Shown: positions 27,147 through 37,502, counted from the stretch's first letter. The stretch is 64,000 nucleotides of DNA from Acinetobacter gerneri DSM 14967 = CIP 107464 = MTCC 9824 (GCF_000368565.1 NZ_KB849543.1:581262-645261); one strand, 5' to 3'. Numbers and translations are program-made. The notes: generated by a model not told the origin, from the sequence alone.

Positions 27147-28577
27147 TTAGATGGGATCTAAATAATATTTTTTCTTTCGATCATACATGAGTTTATCAGC
27201 GCGTTTGAGCATATCATCTACAGATTCATCCTCTCGTATCGTCGCAAAACCCATCGCTATACTGATCGGTTGGCTTGCATAGTATTGATTATCAATACTA
27301 AATAACTCCTCGATTGTACTGAGCATATTTTTCACTTGATGCTCATCAGCACCCGACATGAGGATGACAAATTCATCACCACCGATTCTGGAAGCTGTAA
27401 AACTTGTGTGATTAATTGCACGACTCAGAATGTTTCCTACACGGCGTAATAGTCCATCACCAATATCATGTCCCATCGTATCATTGACTTCTTTTAAGCC
27501 ATTCATATCTAAAAATATACATGAAATAGGTCGCAATATATTGCGTTCTAGTCGATTAATTTCTTCAGTATAAAATGAACGATTAAATAACTTAGTTAAG
27601 ACATCATGTTTACCTAAATATTCAAGATAACTTTCTGCTTTTTTTCGGGCGGTAATATCGGTTAGTGCGACTTGAACCAATCCCCAATCATCTTCATATC
27701 CAGGAAAAACTGTGAATTGGAGTAACACATTACGGATTGAACCATCTAGAGCATAGTTAATGGCTTCACGTTGATGATGGATTTTACCATTCCATAATTC
27801 AATTAATTGTTCACGAAAAGTTTGATGCATTTCTTGGGCAAAAACTTTGTTTAAATTTTTAAATAAAGTGTCTTTATCTGGTGCTTTTAGTAGATCGAGC
27901 GTTGCTTGATTGACATCTAATAGTAAAATTTCGTCAACACATTGGTGAACAAAATCGGCATGTACATCCAAAAAAGTCCGAAAATCTTCAATACCCATCT
28001 GACGAAGTTGATCTAAACGTATTTTAACTCGGCTGAAGTCTTCAACCCAAAGCGAAGTAGGGGAATAGATAAATCGAGCTTCAGCCAATAAACGATTTTT
28101 TTCTTCTAAGCGACAGGCATTTTGATAATCGCTAATGTCTTCCGTGGTCAGTAAAAGCTTTTCCCAACTTTGTTCATATCCCGGTAAAACAACGCCTCGC
28201 AATTTAATATCAAGTTTTTTACCTGACAAAGTATAGTTGACGGTTGTACTTGAAAATTCAGTTTTTCCTTCCCACAAAGAAATCAGTTCATGAATATGTG
28301 TTTTAAACATTTCATTACGGAAAATTGCAGTAAGATTATCGCAAAGATGCTGCTGATTATTGGCTTCAAAAAGTTGTAAGGTTTTTTGATTGACTTTAAT
28401 AATTTTTAATTTGTGCGCACATTGGGTGATACGAGAAGGATCTTGTTTTAAGTATTCTGCTAAATCAGAAACACCTTCAGTTCTCCAGAGATCAAATTGT
28501 TTTTTGACTTCACTATAATCTTCTAGCCACATTGGGATTGGTGACAAATCAAAAATCGATGAATCAAAAAACTGCAT
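27147..28577 (-). CDS. Diguanylate cyclase with duplicated PAS-like sensor domain
   Basis: About 476 residues from the ATG at 28575-28577 (GGAA is 5-6 nt upstream); the frame extends to 28652 without a ribosome site. Two tandem PAS-like units of about 155 residues each repeat the same landmarks: SPxxxWxEDxSxVK, VNQxTLxLxxA, ExxxTxxxxLIxLWxGK, NYxLxG and PGYExxW. The C-terminal GGDEF domain has the intact motif RIGGDEF, so c-di-GMP synthesis is expected. No membrane helix is present, so this is a cytoplasmic sensor. It is monocistronic. Confidence 0.9.
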   Translation of the reverse strand: MQFFDSSIFDLSPIPMWLEDYSEVKKQFDLWRTEGVSDLAEYLKQDPSRITQCAHKLKIIKVNQKTLQLFEANNQQHLCDNLTAIFRNEMFKTHIHELISLWEGKTEFSSTTVNYTLSGKKLDIKLRGVVLPGYEQSWEKLLLTTEDISDYQNACRLEEKNRLLAEARFIYSPTSLWVEDFSRVKIRLDQLRQMGIEDFRTFLDVHADFVHQCVDEILLLDVNQATLDLLKAPDKDTLFKNLNKVFAQEMHQTFREQLIELWNGKIHHQREAINYALDGSIRNVLLQFTVFPGYEDDWGLVQVALTDITARKKAESYLEYLGKHDVLTKLFNRSFYTEEINRLERNILRPISCIFLDMNGLKEVNDTMGHDIGDGLLRRVGNILSRAINHTSFTASRIGGDEFVILMSGADEHQVKNMLSTIEELFSIDNQYYASQPISIAMGFATIREDESVDDMLKRADKLMYDRKKKYYLDPI

Positions 28578-28815
28578 TTTAAATTCCATTTTATTACTGG
28601 ATTGTTTACGCAGAATATAACACTTCAAATGTGATAAAAAAATACATTTCATATATTAATGCGATATAAATCACAGTATTAGTTATAAAATCTAATCAGC
28701 ATTTTTTATTGTTAAGTTTTAATAAATTAATTGATTGATTATTGCATAGAAAAAGTAATAAATTTGTTGTTATATGGCTCATATCATTTTGATATTGTGA
28801 TTATTTTTAATTATG

Positions 28816-28855
28816 AAACTCAAGAACGATGGGTATTTCACTGTTCTTGAGTTTT
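28816..28855 (-). terminator. Hairpin terminator after the phage-type gene
   Basis: The stem CTCAAGAAC / GTTCTTGAG with a 16-nt loop lies just past the stop at 28862, with short T runs on both strands. Confidence 0.6.
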
Positions 28856-28861
28856 GATCAA

Positions 28862-29641
28862 TTATCTCTTAGATTTATTTGCTGCTTTGGGCGGTAAAAT
28901 TTCTTTTTTAGCTTGCCATATATCAATAAAATCTTGCTCATTTAATTGGTAAAGTTCAAGAAGTGCTAAAACAATTCCACCAAATATCATTTCATATTCA
29001 TTTGAAATTTCAAATTTAGTAATTTTGGTTTTAAGGGTATGCAAAATATCCTGTATTTCAAATTCACGATCACGGCCATTACTATCCGTTGGATACATTG
29101 GGGTATTTAATAAAATAGTGACTAAACTTTTTTCAGCATCGCTGAGATCGAGTGTTTGAATGGTTTGAGTCGTATCGTTTTGTGATAAGAAATCCTCATT
29201 GAGGAAAGTATGCAAAAAATGTTGATTAAGTTTAGGCAAAGTACTTTCTACAAAAGGTCTAAACGACGCAGGGAAAATGACATTATGCGAAATCCCTTTA
29301 AACATTGGCGCAATTTCTTCGATTTTATAGCCTGCAACACCACAGCCGACTGAGGTTAGAAAATATTTAGTTTTCAAATGATTTTTCGTATAAATTTTAA
29401 AATCGTCGATATAGTGCTCGATTTGCGATAGTGGCATCTGTTGCAAATGTTCATTCATGGTCGGAATGGCAAAACTTTGACCCGCCCAACCCCGTCCGAC
29501 ACCTTTGATTGCGCCAAAATGGTTTAAGGCTATTTTAGCAGCACCGCCAGCATGCGTTCCTGCCAAGTTGCTACCAAAGACAAAAATGGTATCTTCAGGT
29601 AAATTTTTGATAATACTTTCATCGTGATAGTGGTAGTTCAT
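28862..29641 (-). CDS. Phage-type non-structural protein (A1S_2505-like)
   Basis: 259 residues. The N-terminal half starts with FVFGSNLAGTHAGGAAKIAL, GVGRGWAGQSFAIPTM and TSVGCGVAGYKIEEIAPMF, a fold seen in a phage-associated family first named in Acinetobacter. It vaguely resembles macrodomains in its glycine-rich loops. The C-terminal 100 residues are helical and acidic, ending in Lys/Arg. No other phage gene lies near, so it seems to be a domesticated or single-gene acquisition. The biochemical role is unknown; ADP-ribose binding is only inference. Confidence 0.75.
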   Translation of the reverse strand: MNYHYHDESIIKNLPEDTIFVFGSNLAGTHAGGAAKIALNHFGAIKGVGRGWAGQSFAIPTMNEHLQQMPLSQIEHYIDDFKIYTKNHLKTKYFLTSVGCGVAGYKIEEIAPMFKGISHNVIFPASFRPFVESTLPKLNQHFLHTFLNEDFLSQNDTTQTIQTLDLSDAEKSLVTILLNTPMYPTDSNGRDREFEIQDILHTLKTKITKFEISNEYEMIFGGIVLALLELYQLNEQDFIDIWQAKKEILPPKAANKSKR

Positions 29642-29827
29642 GGCAAAACTTTTTTCTCAGAATTGAGTATTTATGTTGCAGGGGAAATGCAGCTTGGTCA
29701 AGGGGAAACTTGAATATAATTCTTTTAACCCAATCTAGTTTTTAAAAGTATTTTGTCGATTTTTCAACTACAGAACTAATCGAAACATACTGCTACAATG
29801 GCATCATAATTTAATTTAGAGAATATC

Positions 29828-31849
29828 GTGAGCGAACATTTACCATTTGAACTTGTAACCGACTACCAACCTGCAGGTGACCAGCCTCAAGCGATTGAAA
29901 AACTGGTTCAAGGTGTCAAAAAAGGTTATCACGATCAACTTTTGCTAGGGGTTACAGGGTCTGGTAAGACTTACACGATGGCAAATGTCATCTCTCAATT
30001 ACAACGCCCGACGATTGTGATGGCGCACAATAAAACCCTAGCGGCTCAGCTTTATGGAGAATTTAAATCATTTTTTCCAAATAATGCGGTTGAGTATTTT
30101 GTTAGTTATTATGACTATTACCAGCCGGAAGCCTATGTGCCATCTTCTGATACTTTTATCGAGAAAGATGCAGCAATTAATGATCATATCGATCAAATGA
30201 GACTCTCTGCCACACGTTCTTTATTGGAACGACGTGATGCGATTATCGTTGCTTCTGTATCAGCGATTTATGGCTTGGGCGACCCAAATGCCTATATGAG
30301 CATGCTTTTACATATTGTAGAAGGCGATCGAATCAACCGTGATGACATTATTCGACGTTTGGTCGAGATGCAATATACCCGTAACGAGCTTGAATTTTTA
30401 CGTGGTACTTACCGTATTCGTGGGGAAATTATCGATATATTTCCTGCCGAATCGGATCAACATGCGATTCGTATCGAGCTGTTTGATGATGAAGTAGATT
30501 CAATTCGGTGGTTTGATCCTTTAACTGGAAAATTGACGCGTAAAGTGCCTCGTGTCACCATTTATCCAAAAAGCCATTATGTTACGCCTAAAGACAATTT
30601 AGAACGTGCCATCGGTACGATTAAAGAAGAACTCAAAGATCGTTTAGTCTTTTTTAAAGAAAACGACAAACTCATCGAATTGCAAAGAATTGAGCAACGT
30701 ACGCGATATGATTTAGAAATGATGCAACAGTTGGGTTATACCAACGGTATTGAAAACTATTCACGACATTTGTCTGGTCGTCCTGCTGGTGAAGCACCGC
30801 CGACATTATTTGACTATGTACCAGATGATGCTTTGCTGATTATTGATGAATCTCATGTGACTGTTCCACAAATTGGCGCAATGTATAAAGGTGACCGTTC
30901 ACGTAAAGAAAACTTGGTGAATTATGGTTTTCGCTTACCGAGTGCACTAGACAATCGACCGATGAAATTTGAAGAATGGGTGCGTATTATCCCTTCTACG
31001 ATTTATGTAAGTGCAACTCCTGCGCTCTACGAATTAGATAAAGCAGAGCAGGTCGTAGAACAAGTGGTTCGTCCAACAGGTTTGGTTGATCCCGAAATTG
31101 AAATACGTCCTGTCTTGACTCAAGTCGATGATGTCCTATCAGAAATTAATATCCGTAAAGATTTGGATGAGCGAGTTTTAGTCACGACTTTGACCAAGCG
31201 AATGGCAGAAGATCTCACCTCATATCTTAAAGAGTATGGTGTAAAAGTAGCGTATTTACATTCGGATATTGATACGGTTGAACGGGTCAAAATTATTCAT
31301 GAACTGCGAACTGGTATTTATGATGTACTGGTTGGGATCAACTTGCTGCGTGAAGGTTTGGATATGCCAGAAGTGTCTTTGGTTGCAATCCTAGATGCTG
31401 ACAAAGAAGGTTTCTTACGTTCGGAACGCTCACTGATTCAAACCATTGGGCGTGCTGCGCGTAATGTGAAAGGTAAAGCAATTTTATATGCCGATCGCAT
31501 TACAGATTCGATGCGTAAAGCGATAGATGAGACAGACCGTCGTCGTGCAAAACAACAGGAATTTAATGAGCTACACGGCATTATTCCGCGTAGTACGATT
31601 CGCTCAAAAAATAAGGAAATTGATACTGGCGAAGTGTTGAGTGATGATCAAATTGAAGTGATGATTGATGATCAAGCTAATGCGCTGACGGCTGATGAAA
31701 TGCATATTATTTCTGATCCTAAGTTATTTAGTAAACATATCAATAAGTTGGAAAAAGATATGTTGAAGGCATCTAAAGAGTTGCAATTTGAACAAGCTGC
31801 CAAAATTCGAGATGAAATTGTGCGATTAAAAGCGAAAATGTTGCAGTAG
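29828..31849 (+). CDS. uvrB: Excinuclease ABC subunit B
   Basis: 673 residues from a GTG. The DNA helicase subunit of nucleotide excision repair that receives damaged DNA from UvrA and recruits UvrC. Walker A GVTGSGKT (41-48), the beta-hairpin [19 protein letters not shown] (Walker B), motif [11 protein letters not shown] and the C-terminal UVR domain ([24 protein letters not shown]) are complete. An extended -10 (TGCTACAAT, ending at 29799) may drive it; I see no SOS-type operator. Confidence 0.97.
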   Translation: MSEHLPFELVTDYQPAGDQPQAIEKLVQGVKKGYHDQLLLGVTGSGKTYTMANVISQLQRPTIVMAHNKTLAAQLYGEFKSFFPNNAVEYFVSYYDYYQPEAYVPSSDTFIEKDAAINDHIDQMRLSATRSLLERRDAIIVASVSAIYGLGDPNAYMSMLLHIVEGDRINRDDIIRRLVEMQYTRNELEFLRGTYRIRGEIIDIFPAESDQHAIRIELFDDEVDSIRWFDPLTGKLTRKVPRVTIYPKSHYVTPKDNLERAIGTIKEELKDRLVFFKENDKLIELQRIEQRTRYDLEMMQQLGYTNGIENYSRHLSGRPAGEAPPTLFDYVPDDALLIIDESHVTVPQIGAMYKGDRSRKENLVNYGFRLPSALDNRPMKFEEWVRIIPSTIYVSATPALYELDKAEQVVEQVVRPTGLVDPEIEIRPVLTQVDDVLSEINIRKDLDERVLVTTLTKRMAEDLTSYLKEYGVKVAYLHSDIDTVERVKIIHELRTGIYDVLVGINLLREGLDMPEVSLVAILDADKEGFLRSERSLIQTIGRAARNVKGKAILYADRITDSMRKAIDETDRRRAKQQEFNELHGIIPRSTIRSKNKEIDTGEVLSDDQIEVMIDDQANALTADEMHIISDPKLFSKHINKLEKDMLKASKELQFEQAAKIRDEIVRLKAKMLQ

Positions 31850-32223
31850 TACAAATTTGCCAGATAGATCAGAATGTGGCTTTATGTGAGTTGTTGCATA
31901 AAGCTACATATTGATTTTAATCAATTTAATGTCATCGTTTCGTCTTTAAAATGTCAGCACAATAGAGAATAAAAAGCAAACAATTTGGTCGAAGTATTCT
32001 AGTTTAAAAAAATTATGTTATTTTGTAGTAGAAATAGCTTGTGATATAGATTTATTTCACAAAATGCTCTTAGATATAGAATGATTTATTGGCTAATCTA
32101 ATTGTGGTACTTATTAAAGTAGATAGACTGTTCAGCTATAGATTGAATATCGTTAAATACTTAATGTTCAGAAGTATAAGTGATGTGTAACACATCTATA
32201 ATTAGAATAATGAGGCGATCGAT
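31850..32223 (+). promoter_or_regulatory. uvrB-lipocalin gap: hairpin after uvrB and inverted repeat before the lipocalin gene
   Basis: The hairpin ATGTGGCTTTATG (31874-31886) with CATAAAGCTACAT (31897-31909) is likely the uvrB terminator, though its T run is weak. The palindrome GATGTGTAACACATC near 32180-32196 is close to the lipocalin start and could be an operator. The rest is AT-rich with nothing recognisable. Confidence 0.5.
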
Positions 32224-32829
32224 ATGTTGAAGCTTTTTAAGCCGAGGCTAAATTTTACATTTACACTAATTTCGAGTGCATTTTTATGTGCATTTTCTAG
32301 TAATATTTTTGCAGATTCTACATCCAATAAAAGCACAAAAGAAGTTACGGTTAGTCCTGATCATATAGAAATAGATAAATATCTCGGTGTTTGGTACGAA
32401 ATAGCGCGAAAACCCAATAGTTTTCAAAAGAAATGCAAAAAAAATGTCATGACGATTTATACCTACAATGAAAATGGTAATCTAGGCATAGATAATCGTT
32501 GTATCAATCGTACAGGTGATGTTCAAAAAATTGCTGCTGAAGCTTTTATTGAAAATTCACCATTTAATAGCAAATTTAAAATCAGTTTCTTGCCAGAATC
32601 TATTCGATGGATACCCGTGGTACGTGAAAATTATTGGATTTTAAAGGTGGATGCAAATTATCAAATGGCGTTGGTTGGTGAGCCAGATCGACATAATCTG
32701 TGGTTGTTGTCTAGAAATCCACATCCAGATCAGGCTGTGGTAAGCGAGTTTTTGGAGTATGCCAAAGCCGAAGGATACAATTTAAAAGATTTGATTATGA
32801 CGGTTCAAACGGAACAGCCGAAATCTTAA
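32224..32829 (+). CDS. Bacterial lipocalin (Blc-like)
   Basis: 201 residues. The signal peptide ends near NIFA-DS; the hydrophobic part contains a Cys (FLCAF) but not a good lipobox, so a soluble periplasmic form is more likely than a lipoprotein. The lipocalin signature YLGVWYEIARKPNSFQKKC is followed by an eight-strand barrel with WILKVDANYQMALVGEPDRHNLWLLSR. The family binds lysophospholipids or other hydrophobic ligands. It is named blc in E. coli; orthology here is by family only. Confidence 0.9.
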   Translation: MLKLFKPRLNFTFTLISSAFLCAFSSNIFADSTSNKSTKEVTVSPDHIEIDKYLGVWYEIARKPNSFQKKCKKNVMTIYTYNENGNLGIDNRCINRTGDVQKIAAEAFIENSPFNSKFKISFLPESIRWIPVVRENYWILKVDANYQMALVGEPDRHNLWLLSRNPHPDQAVVSEFLEYAKAEGYNLKDLIMTVQTEQPKS

Positions 32830-32941
32830 AAAATAATTAGTTTAAACGTAGGAAATTATCCTGCTAAATATTTTACTTTTCAATCTATTTTGGCAAAAAG
32901 CTGTTTATAATGAGCCTCAAGATCGATTTAAGAGGTGATGG

Positions 32942-33877
32942 ATGTTTAAAGGCGTTTTCCTGTCTGTTTTGGCATCGGTCACATTTGGTGTTCTTTATTT
33001 TTATACCAAACTTTTAGGTGATTTTGATAGTGAGCAAACCTTTGGTTGGCGTATCATTTCTACCTTACCTTTTTTGACACTTTTCATGCTTTATAGTGGT
33101 GATTTTGCCCACGTCAAAACGATTTATCAGCGTATTTTAAAAAATCCAATGCTTATATTGATGTTGATCGTGACATCAGCTTTGACTTGTGTGCAACTGT
33201 GGCTGTTTTTATGGGGGCCGATGAATGGTCGAGGGCTACAAGTTTCACTTGGTTATTTCTTGTTGCCGTTGGTCTTGGTGCTGGCTGGAAGTTTAATTTA
33301 TAAAGAAAAATTATCTAAATTTCAGTTGATTGCTGTAATTTTTGCTGTCATAGGTGTTGGGCACGAATTATGGCGATTAGGCAGTATCGCATGGGAAACC
33401 ATGTTGGTTGCGATTGGTTATGCGCTGTATTTTCTGATTCGTAAAAAAATCAATACTGATAACCTTGGCGGTTTTTGGTGGGATATCGTGATCTGTATGC
33501 CCGTTGCGATTTATTTAACACATACAGGGCTTGCACCTTATACAAAATTTGCTGATCAGCCTAGTTTAGTTTTAGTGATTATGGGGCTAGGTGTTTTGAG
33601 TGCGATTGGGCTCGGTAGCTATATTTTGGCAAGTCGTTTTTTACCGATGATTTTATTTGGTTTATTGAGTTATCTTGAGCCAGTTTTGTTGGCACTTGCT
33701 TCATTGGCTTTGGGTGAAAGTATCAAATCTGAGGAATGGTTGACCTATATTCCGATCTGGTGTGCGGTGGCTATTTTGGCGCTCGAAGGGGCAGTGCACT
33801 TGATACAGCAACGAAATCGTCAGCGTAATTTAAACCGAAATATTGAAAAGCTTGAACAGCGTTTGGATGAAAAATAA
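32942..33877 (+). CDS. RarD-like EamA-family permease
   Basis: 311 residues, ten predicted membrane helices. It starts MFKGVFLSVLASVTFGVLYFYTKLL and has the RarD-type middle WLFLWGPMNGRGLQVSLGYFLLPL. A basic, Gln-rich C-terminal tail (IQQRNRQRNLNRNIEKLEQRLDEK) of about 30 residues is predicted to form a cytoplasmic coiled helix. RarD was linked to chloramphenicol sensitivity in E. coli, but substrates of this group are not established. Confidence 0.85.
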   Translation: MFKGVFLSVLASVTFGVLYFYTKLLGDFDSEQTFGWRIISTLPFLTLFMLYSGDFAHVKTIYQRILKNPMLILMLIVTSALTCVQLWLFLWGPMNGRGLQVSLGYFLLPLVLVLAGSLIYKEKLSKFQLIAVIFAVIGVGHELWRLGSIAWETMLVAIGYALYFLIRKKINTDNLGGFWWDIVICMPVAIYLTHTGLAPYTKFADQPSLVLVIMGLGVLSAIGLGSYILASRFLPMILFGLLSYLEPVLLALASLALGESIKSEEWLTYIPIWCAVAILALEGAVHLIQQRNRQRNLNRNIEKLEQRLDEK

Positions 33878-34147
33878 ACTATTTAATGTTTGAAAATCAT
33901 CATTATTTTAAAGCAAAGGTTTTATCGATGATTTTTGGGCGATATTTTTGACGATGTTTAGGCTGCTTTTGGCCGACTTTGCACTATCTTGGCTGTTTAT
34001 TTTTACTATTTTGTAATTTTATAGTGAATATATAAGAAAATTTGCACTCCTATATCAGCTTTTGATTCAATCTTGATGATAATTCCATTACAATTATGGG
34101 GTTTTAAAATTTCATGCCTAGATATACATAAAATAGAGGACGTATCT

Positions 34148-35605
34148 GTGAGCAAAGACACTATCATCGCCCTACACTCAGAGCATCAAGGTCGTTGGAA
34201 AAACCGCGAAGAAATCGCGGAACGTATGATTGCTCTCATTGGTCAATTGTACCGTGAAAAAAATATTGTGACTTCAGTTTATGGACGTTCTTTAGTTAAC
34301 CGTTCTGTAATTCAAATTTTGAAAGCACATCGCCGTACACGTATGATGGATGTTGAGCTTTCTGTAGTTCACACATTTCCAATTTTAGAAGCCTTAGCGA
34401 AACAAGCGCACATTGGTTCTGCAGAAGTTGATTTAGGTAAACTTGCTGTTGAATACAAAGAAAAAGGTGGTGATGTAGACGCATTTGTTGCAGATGCTGT
34501 TAAATCATTGAACGGTCGTGCAGAAGTTGCTGAACCTAAAGATGTTGTTCTTTATGGTTTCGGTCGTATCGGTCGTATCTTAGCGCGTCTTATTATCAGC
34601 CAATCTGGTCTTGGTCGCGGTTTAAGCCTTAAAGCAATCGTTGTTCGTAAATCATCTGATGGTGATCTTGCGAAACGTGCTTCTTTACTTCGTCGTGACT
34701 CAATTCACGGTTCATTTGCAGGTACGATTTCTGTAGATGAAGAAAATGAAGCAATCATTGCAAATGGTAACTTTATCAAAGTGATTTATGCTTCAAGCCC
34801 TGCTGAAGTAGATTATACAGATTACGGTATTGATAACGCTCTTGTGATCGACAACACTGGTAAATGGCGTGATGTTGATGGTTTAACTCAACACCTTCAA
34901 TGCCCAGGCGTTGCTCGTGTTGTGTTAACTGCACCTGGTAAAGGTGACATGAAGAACGTTGTATTTGGTGTAAACCAAGCTGATATCTTAGATGAAGACA
35001 AAATCATCTCTGCTGCAAGCTGTACAACTAATGCAATCACTCCTGTATTGAAAGTATTAGACGACAAATACAAAGTGATCAATGGTCATGTTGAAACTGT
35101 TCACTCATTTACAAATGACCAAAACTTAATTGATAACTATCACAAAGCTGACCGTCGTGGTCGTGCTGCGACTTTGAACATGGTGATTACTGAAACTGGT
35201 GCGGCTAAAGCCGTTGCTAAAGCATTGCCTCAGTTACAAGGTAAATTGACTGGTAACTCAGTACGTGTACCTACACCAAACGTTTCATTGGCAATCTTGA
35301 ACTTGACACTTGATAAAGAAGTTGATCGTGAAGAAGTGAACGAATATATTCGTCAAATCTCAATCAACTCAAACCTTCAAGGTCAAATCGGTTATACAAA
35401 CTCAACTGAAGTTGTATCAAGTGACTTTATCGGTTCACGTACAGCAGGTGTTTTTGATGCGCAAGCAACAATCACTTCTGGCAACCGTTTAACAGCTTAT
35501 GTTTGGTATGACAATGAAGTAGGTTATAGCTGCCAAGTATTGCGTATCGCTGAACAAATGTGTGGCGTGAGCTATCCAAAAGTTCCTGCAGAAACAAATG
35601 CATAA
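34148..35605 (+). CDS. Glyceraldehyde-3-phosphate dehydrogenase, long form with N-terminal extension
   Basis: 485 residues from the GTG at 34148, which follows AGAGGA; the longer frame from 34073 lacks a ribosome site. The first about 130 residues form a helical extension absent from classical Gap (about 335 residues). The NAD-binding fold starts at VVLYGFGRIGRI; the catalytic cysteine is Cys292 in SAASCTTNAITPVLKVL, and NTGKWR and WYDNEVGYS match the family. Similar long enzymes occur in Pseudomonas and relatives, apart from the glycolytic Gap. Expected reaction: G3P oxidation to 1,3-bisphosphoglycerate, probably in the gluconeogenic direction in Acinetobacter, which lacks a complete Embden-Meyerhof path. 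Confidence 0.88.
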   Translation: MSKDTIIALHSEHQGRWKNREEIAERMIALIGQLYREKNIVTSVYGRSLVNRSVIQILKAHRRTRMMDVELSVVHTFPILEALAKQAHIGSAEVDLGKLAVEYKEKGGDVDAFVADAVKSLNGRAEVAEPKDVVLYGFGRIGRILARLIISQSGLGRGLSLKAIVVRKSSDGDLAKRASLLRRDSIHGSFAGTISVDEENEAIIANGNFIKVIYASSPAEVDYTDYGIDNALVIDNTGKWRDVDGLTQHLQCPGVARVVLTAPGKGDMKNVVFGVNQADILDEDKIISAASCTTNAITPVLKVLDDKYKVINGHVETVHSFTNDQNLIDNYHKADRRGRAATLNMVITETGAAKAVAKALPQLQGKLTGNSVRVPTPNVSLAILNLTLDKEVDREEVNEYIRQISINSNLQGQIGYTNSTEVVSSDFIGSRTAGVFDAQATITSGNRLTAYVWYDNEVGYSCQVLRIAEQMCGVSYPKVPAETNA

Positions 35606-35620
35606 TTTGTAAATGCACAA

Positions 35621-35648
35621 AAAACCCGACTTAATGTCGGGTTTTTTA
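35621..35648 (+). terminator. Terminator after the GAPDH gene
   Basis: A perfect 10-bp stem AAAACCCGAC / GTCGGGTTTT with a 5-nt loop followed by T. Confidence 0.92.
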
Positions 35649-35932
35649 TTGTCGTTATTCAATTGCAAGAACAGTATCGTTATTGTGATTTATATAAAAA
35701 TAAATATATTTCAATGCTTTACTGATTTTTGGTGATGCAATCCAATTGAAATAAGCAGCTTAAAGTTAATGTTTTTCATCATGAGCATTAAAAATAGCAC
35801 TACATTATTTATGCTATTTGATTGATTTTTATACATGAAAATGTCTTATTAATACAAAAAAAAGTAAACTTGATCACAATATTGGATACACTAAACCTAA
35901 GGAAAAATAAAACTGACTAAAAGGATAGGATT

Positions 35933-36673
35933 TTGCATCTAAGGAAATGGATAGGTGTACTCATTTTTATATTGGCTGCTGCAATTTGTGGTGTTGTCTT
36001 AGCTATTTGGGTATTCAAACACTTTAATATATATATCCCACTTGAAAATCAATCGGTTAACATTGATTTAAAAGAGCCTTTGCAAGCAAAAGTTCAAATT
36101 CATGATGCACTTGATGTCGATGTGGTGGGTAATGTCAATGCGACAATTCCGATTCATGAAAAACTGAGTATCCCGATTGCGCAAACACTCAATCCTCGAG
36201 TCTATTTTGATAATGAGGTACCGATTTCGACCACGATTCCAGTAAATGAGGTGTTACATGTCAATCAAGACATGCCAATTGATACTCAAGTTCAAGTGAA
36301 AGTTCTCGGTAAAAATATCACTTTGCCACTCAAAGGAACGATTCCAATTAAGATGGATGTCCCTGTCAATTTACAAGTACCACTTAATCAATCTGTACAT
36401 TTAAAATTTGATGCACCTGTCAAAACTATATTAAAAGAAAATTTAAATATTCCGCTAGACGCTACATTGAAAACCAATATTCCTGTGAAAGGTCATTTAA
36501 ATGTTCCAGTAAAAACGGCATTGGATGCGAGTGTGGATGTGACCAATACTTTGCCAGTTAAAATCAGTCAAGGACAACTCAAGATACCACTTAATAGCCT
36601 AAGTTTGTCTAAAAACGATTCGATGCAAAAGGCGAATGAACATTCTGATTCTAAAAGTAGTACAGCAAAATAG
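35933..36673 (+). CDS. Membrane-anchored beta-repeat protein A (unknown function)
   Basis: 246 residues from a TTG that follows AGGATAGGA. One N-terminal membrane helix (8-28) is followed by about 190 residues in which hydrophobic beta-strands of the form xIPVxxxLxVx repeat every 10-14 residues: ATIPIHEKLSIPI, VPISTTIPVNEVLHV, ITLPLKGTIPIKMDVPV, LNIPLDATLKTNIPV, LNVPVKTALDASV. A Ser/Lys-rich tail ends it. No enzyme motif or cysteine pair is seen. Alternating strands on a single anchor suggest a periplasmic beta-sheet groove or solenoid, reminiscent of AsmA/TamB-type repeats but not an obvious homologue. The neighbouring gene has the same plan. Confidence 0.8.
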   Translation: MHLRKWIGVLIFILAAAICGVVLAIWVFKHFNIYIPLENQSVNIDLKEPLQAKVQIHDALDVDVVGNVNATIPIHEKLSIPIAQTLNPRVYFDNEVPISTTIPVNEVLHVNQDMPIDTQVQVKVLGKNITLPLKGTIPIKMDVPVNLQVPLNQSVHLKFDAPVKTILKENLNIPLDATLKTNIPVKGHLNVPVKTALDASVDVTNTLPVKISQGQLKIPLNSLSLSKNDSMQKANEHSDSKSSTAK

Positions 36674-36682
36674 GAGAGGGAA

Positions 36683-37363
36683 ATGTGGATTTTTACTTCA
36701 TTTCGAAATGCCCTGATTTGCTTTCTTTTGATCGTCATTTTAGTTGCAGTTTTGTTTTGGCTTTATTTGAATGTTCAAGCTTCGATGCAAGTTTCTGCAC
36801 AAAATGCCAATATCGAACTTGCTCATTCGTTGCCGACTGAAATTGAAGTAGGCAATTATTTACAGACGCATGCACAAGGTGCACTCGACACTAAAATTAA
36901 TATTGATCGACATCTGGATTTACCTTTGAGAGGAAAATATTTAGCTGATTTGAGTTTTGAGGTGACGACACCGATTACGGTAAATATCAACTATAGTACC
37001 AATATTGATATTTCGACTACGATGCCTTTGGACACGACGACAGACTTGGTTTACCAAAACAAGTTATTACCAGAATTTCCATTGCATATTGATGTGCCGA
37101 TTAAGCTAAGCGTACCATTTAAAATTAATCGTGATTATCATGTGCCGATTAAAATCAAATTTGCAGGTCCTGTGTATTTTCAATTTGATGAGCTGGCAAA
37201 ACTGCATGTTCAACATGAGTTTAGTCCAGTATTGAATATGAACGATAATATGACCATGCGTAAAATCGCAAAGTTTAAAGCAACGATGACCAATACTGAA
37301 CGTAATACCATTGCTGATTTAAATATGAATATTGATTTACCTGTCAAAAATATTCATCAGTGA
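36683..37363 (+). CDS. Membrane-anchored beta-repeat protein B (unknown function)
   Basis: 226 residues; GGAGAGGGAA precedes the ATG and only 9 bp separate it from protein A, so the two are cotranscribed. The plan is the same: one N-terminal helix (10-30) and a periplasmic part of alternating hydrophobic strands, for example LDLPLRGKYLADLSFEV, TTPITVNINY and HIDVPIKLSVPFKI. It then differs, ending in NTERNTIADLNMNIDLPVKNIHQ. No catalytic residues stand out. The pair may form one envelope complex; this is inference from architecture. Confidence 0.8.
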   Translation: MWIFTSFRNALICFLLIVILVAVLFWLYLNVQASMQVSAQNANIELAHSLPTEIEVGNYLQTHAQGALDTKINIDRHLDLPLRGKYLADLSFEVTTPITVNINYSTNIDISTTMPLDTTTDLVYQNKLLPEFPLHIDVPIKLSVPFKINRDYHVPIKIKFAGPVYFQFDELAKLHVQHEFSPVLNMNDNMTMRKIAKFKATMTNTERNTIADLNMNIDLPVKNIHQ

Positions 37364-37413
37364 TGTTTATTGTTGTTTGCTTATGTATGAGCGATTATTT
37401 TTTTGTTTTTTGA

Positions 37414-37460
37414 GATTTACTCAGCCATCTATAAGATAACCAATAAGCGCTGAGTAAATC
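37414..37460. terminator. Hairpin between convergent genes
   Basis: A perfect 12-bp stem GATTTACTCAGC / GCTGAGTAAATC with a long loop (23 nt) lies between beta-repeat protein B and the quinone reductase gene. There is no good T run on either side, so it could be a processing or pausing site instead. Confidence 0.4.
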
Positions 37461-37502
37461 ACAGTGTTTTACTTTGGGTTTAAATGATTAGCTCATTTAA
37501 AA

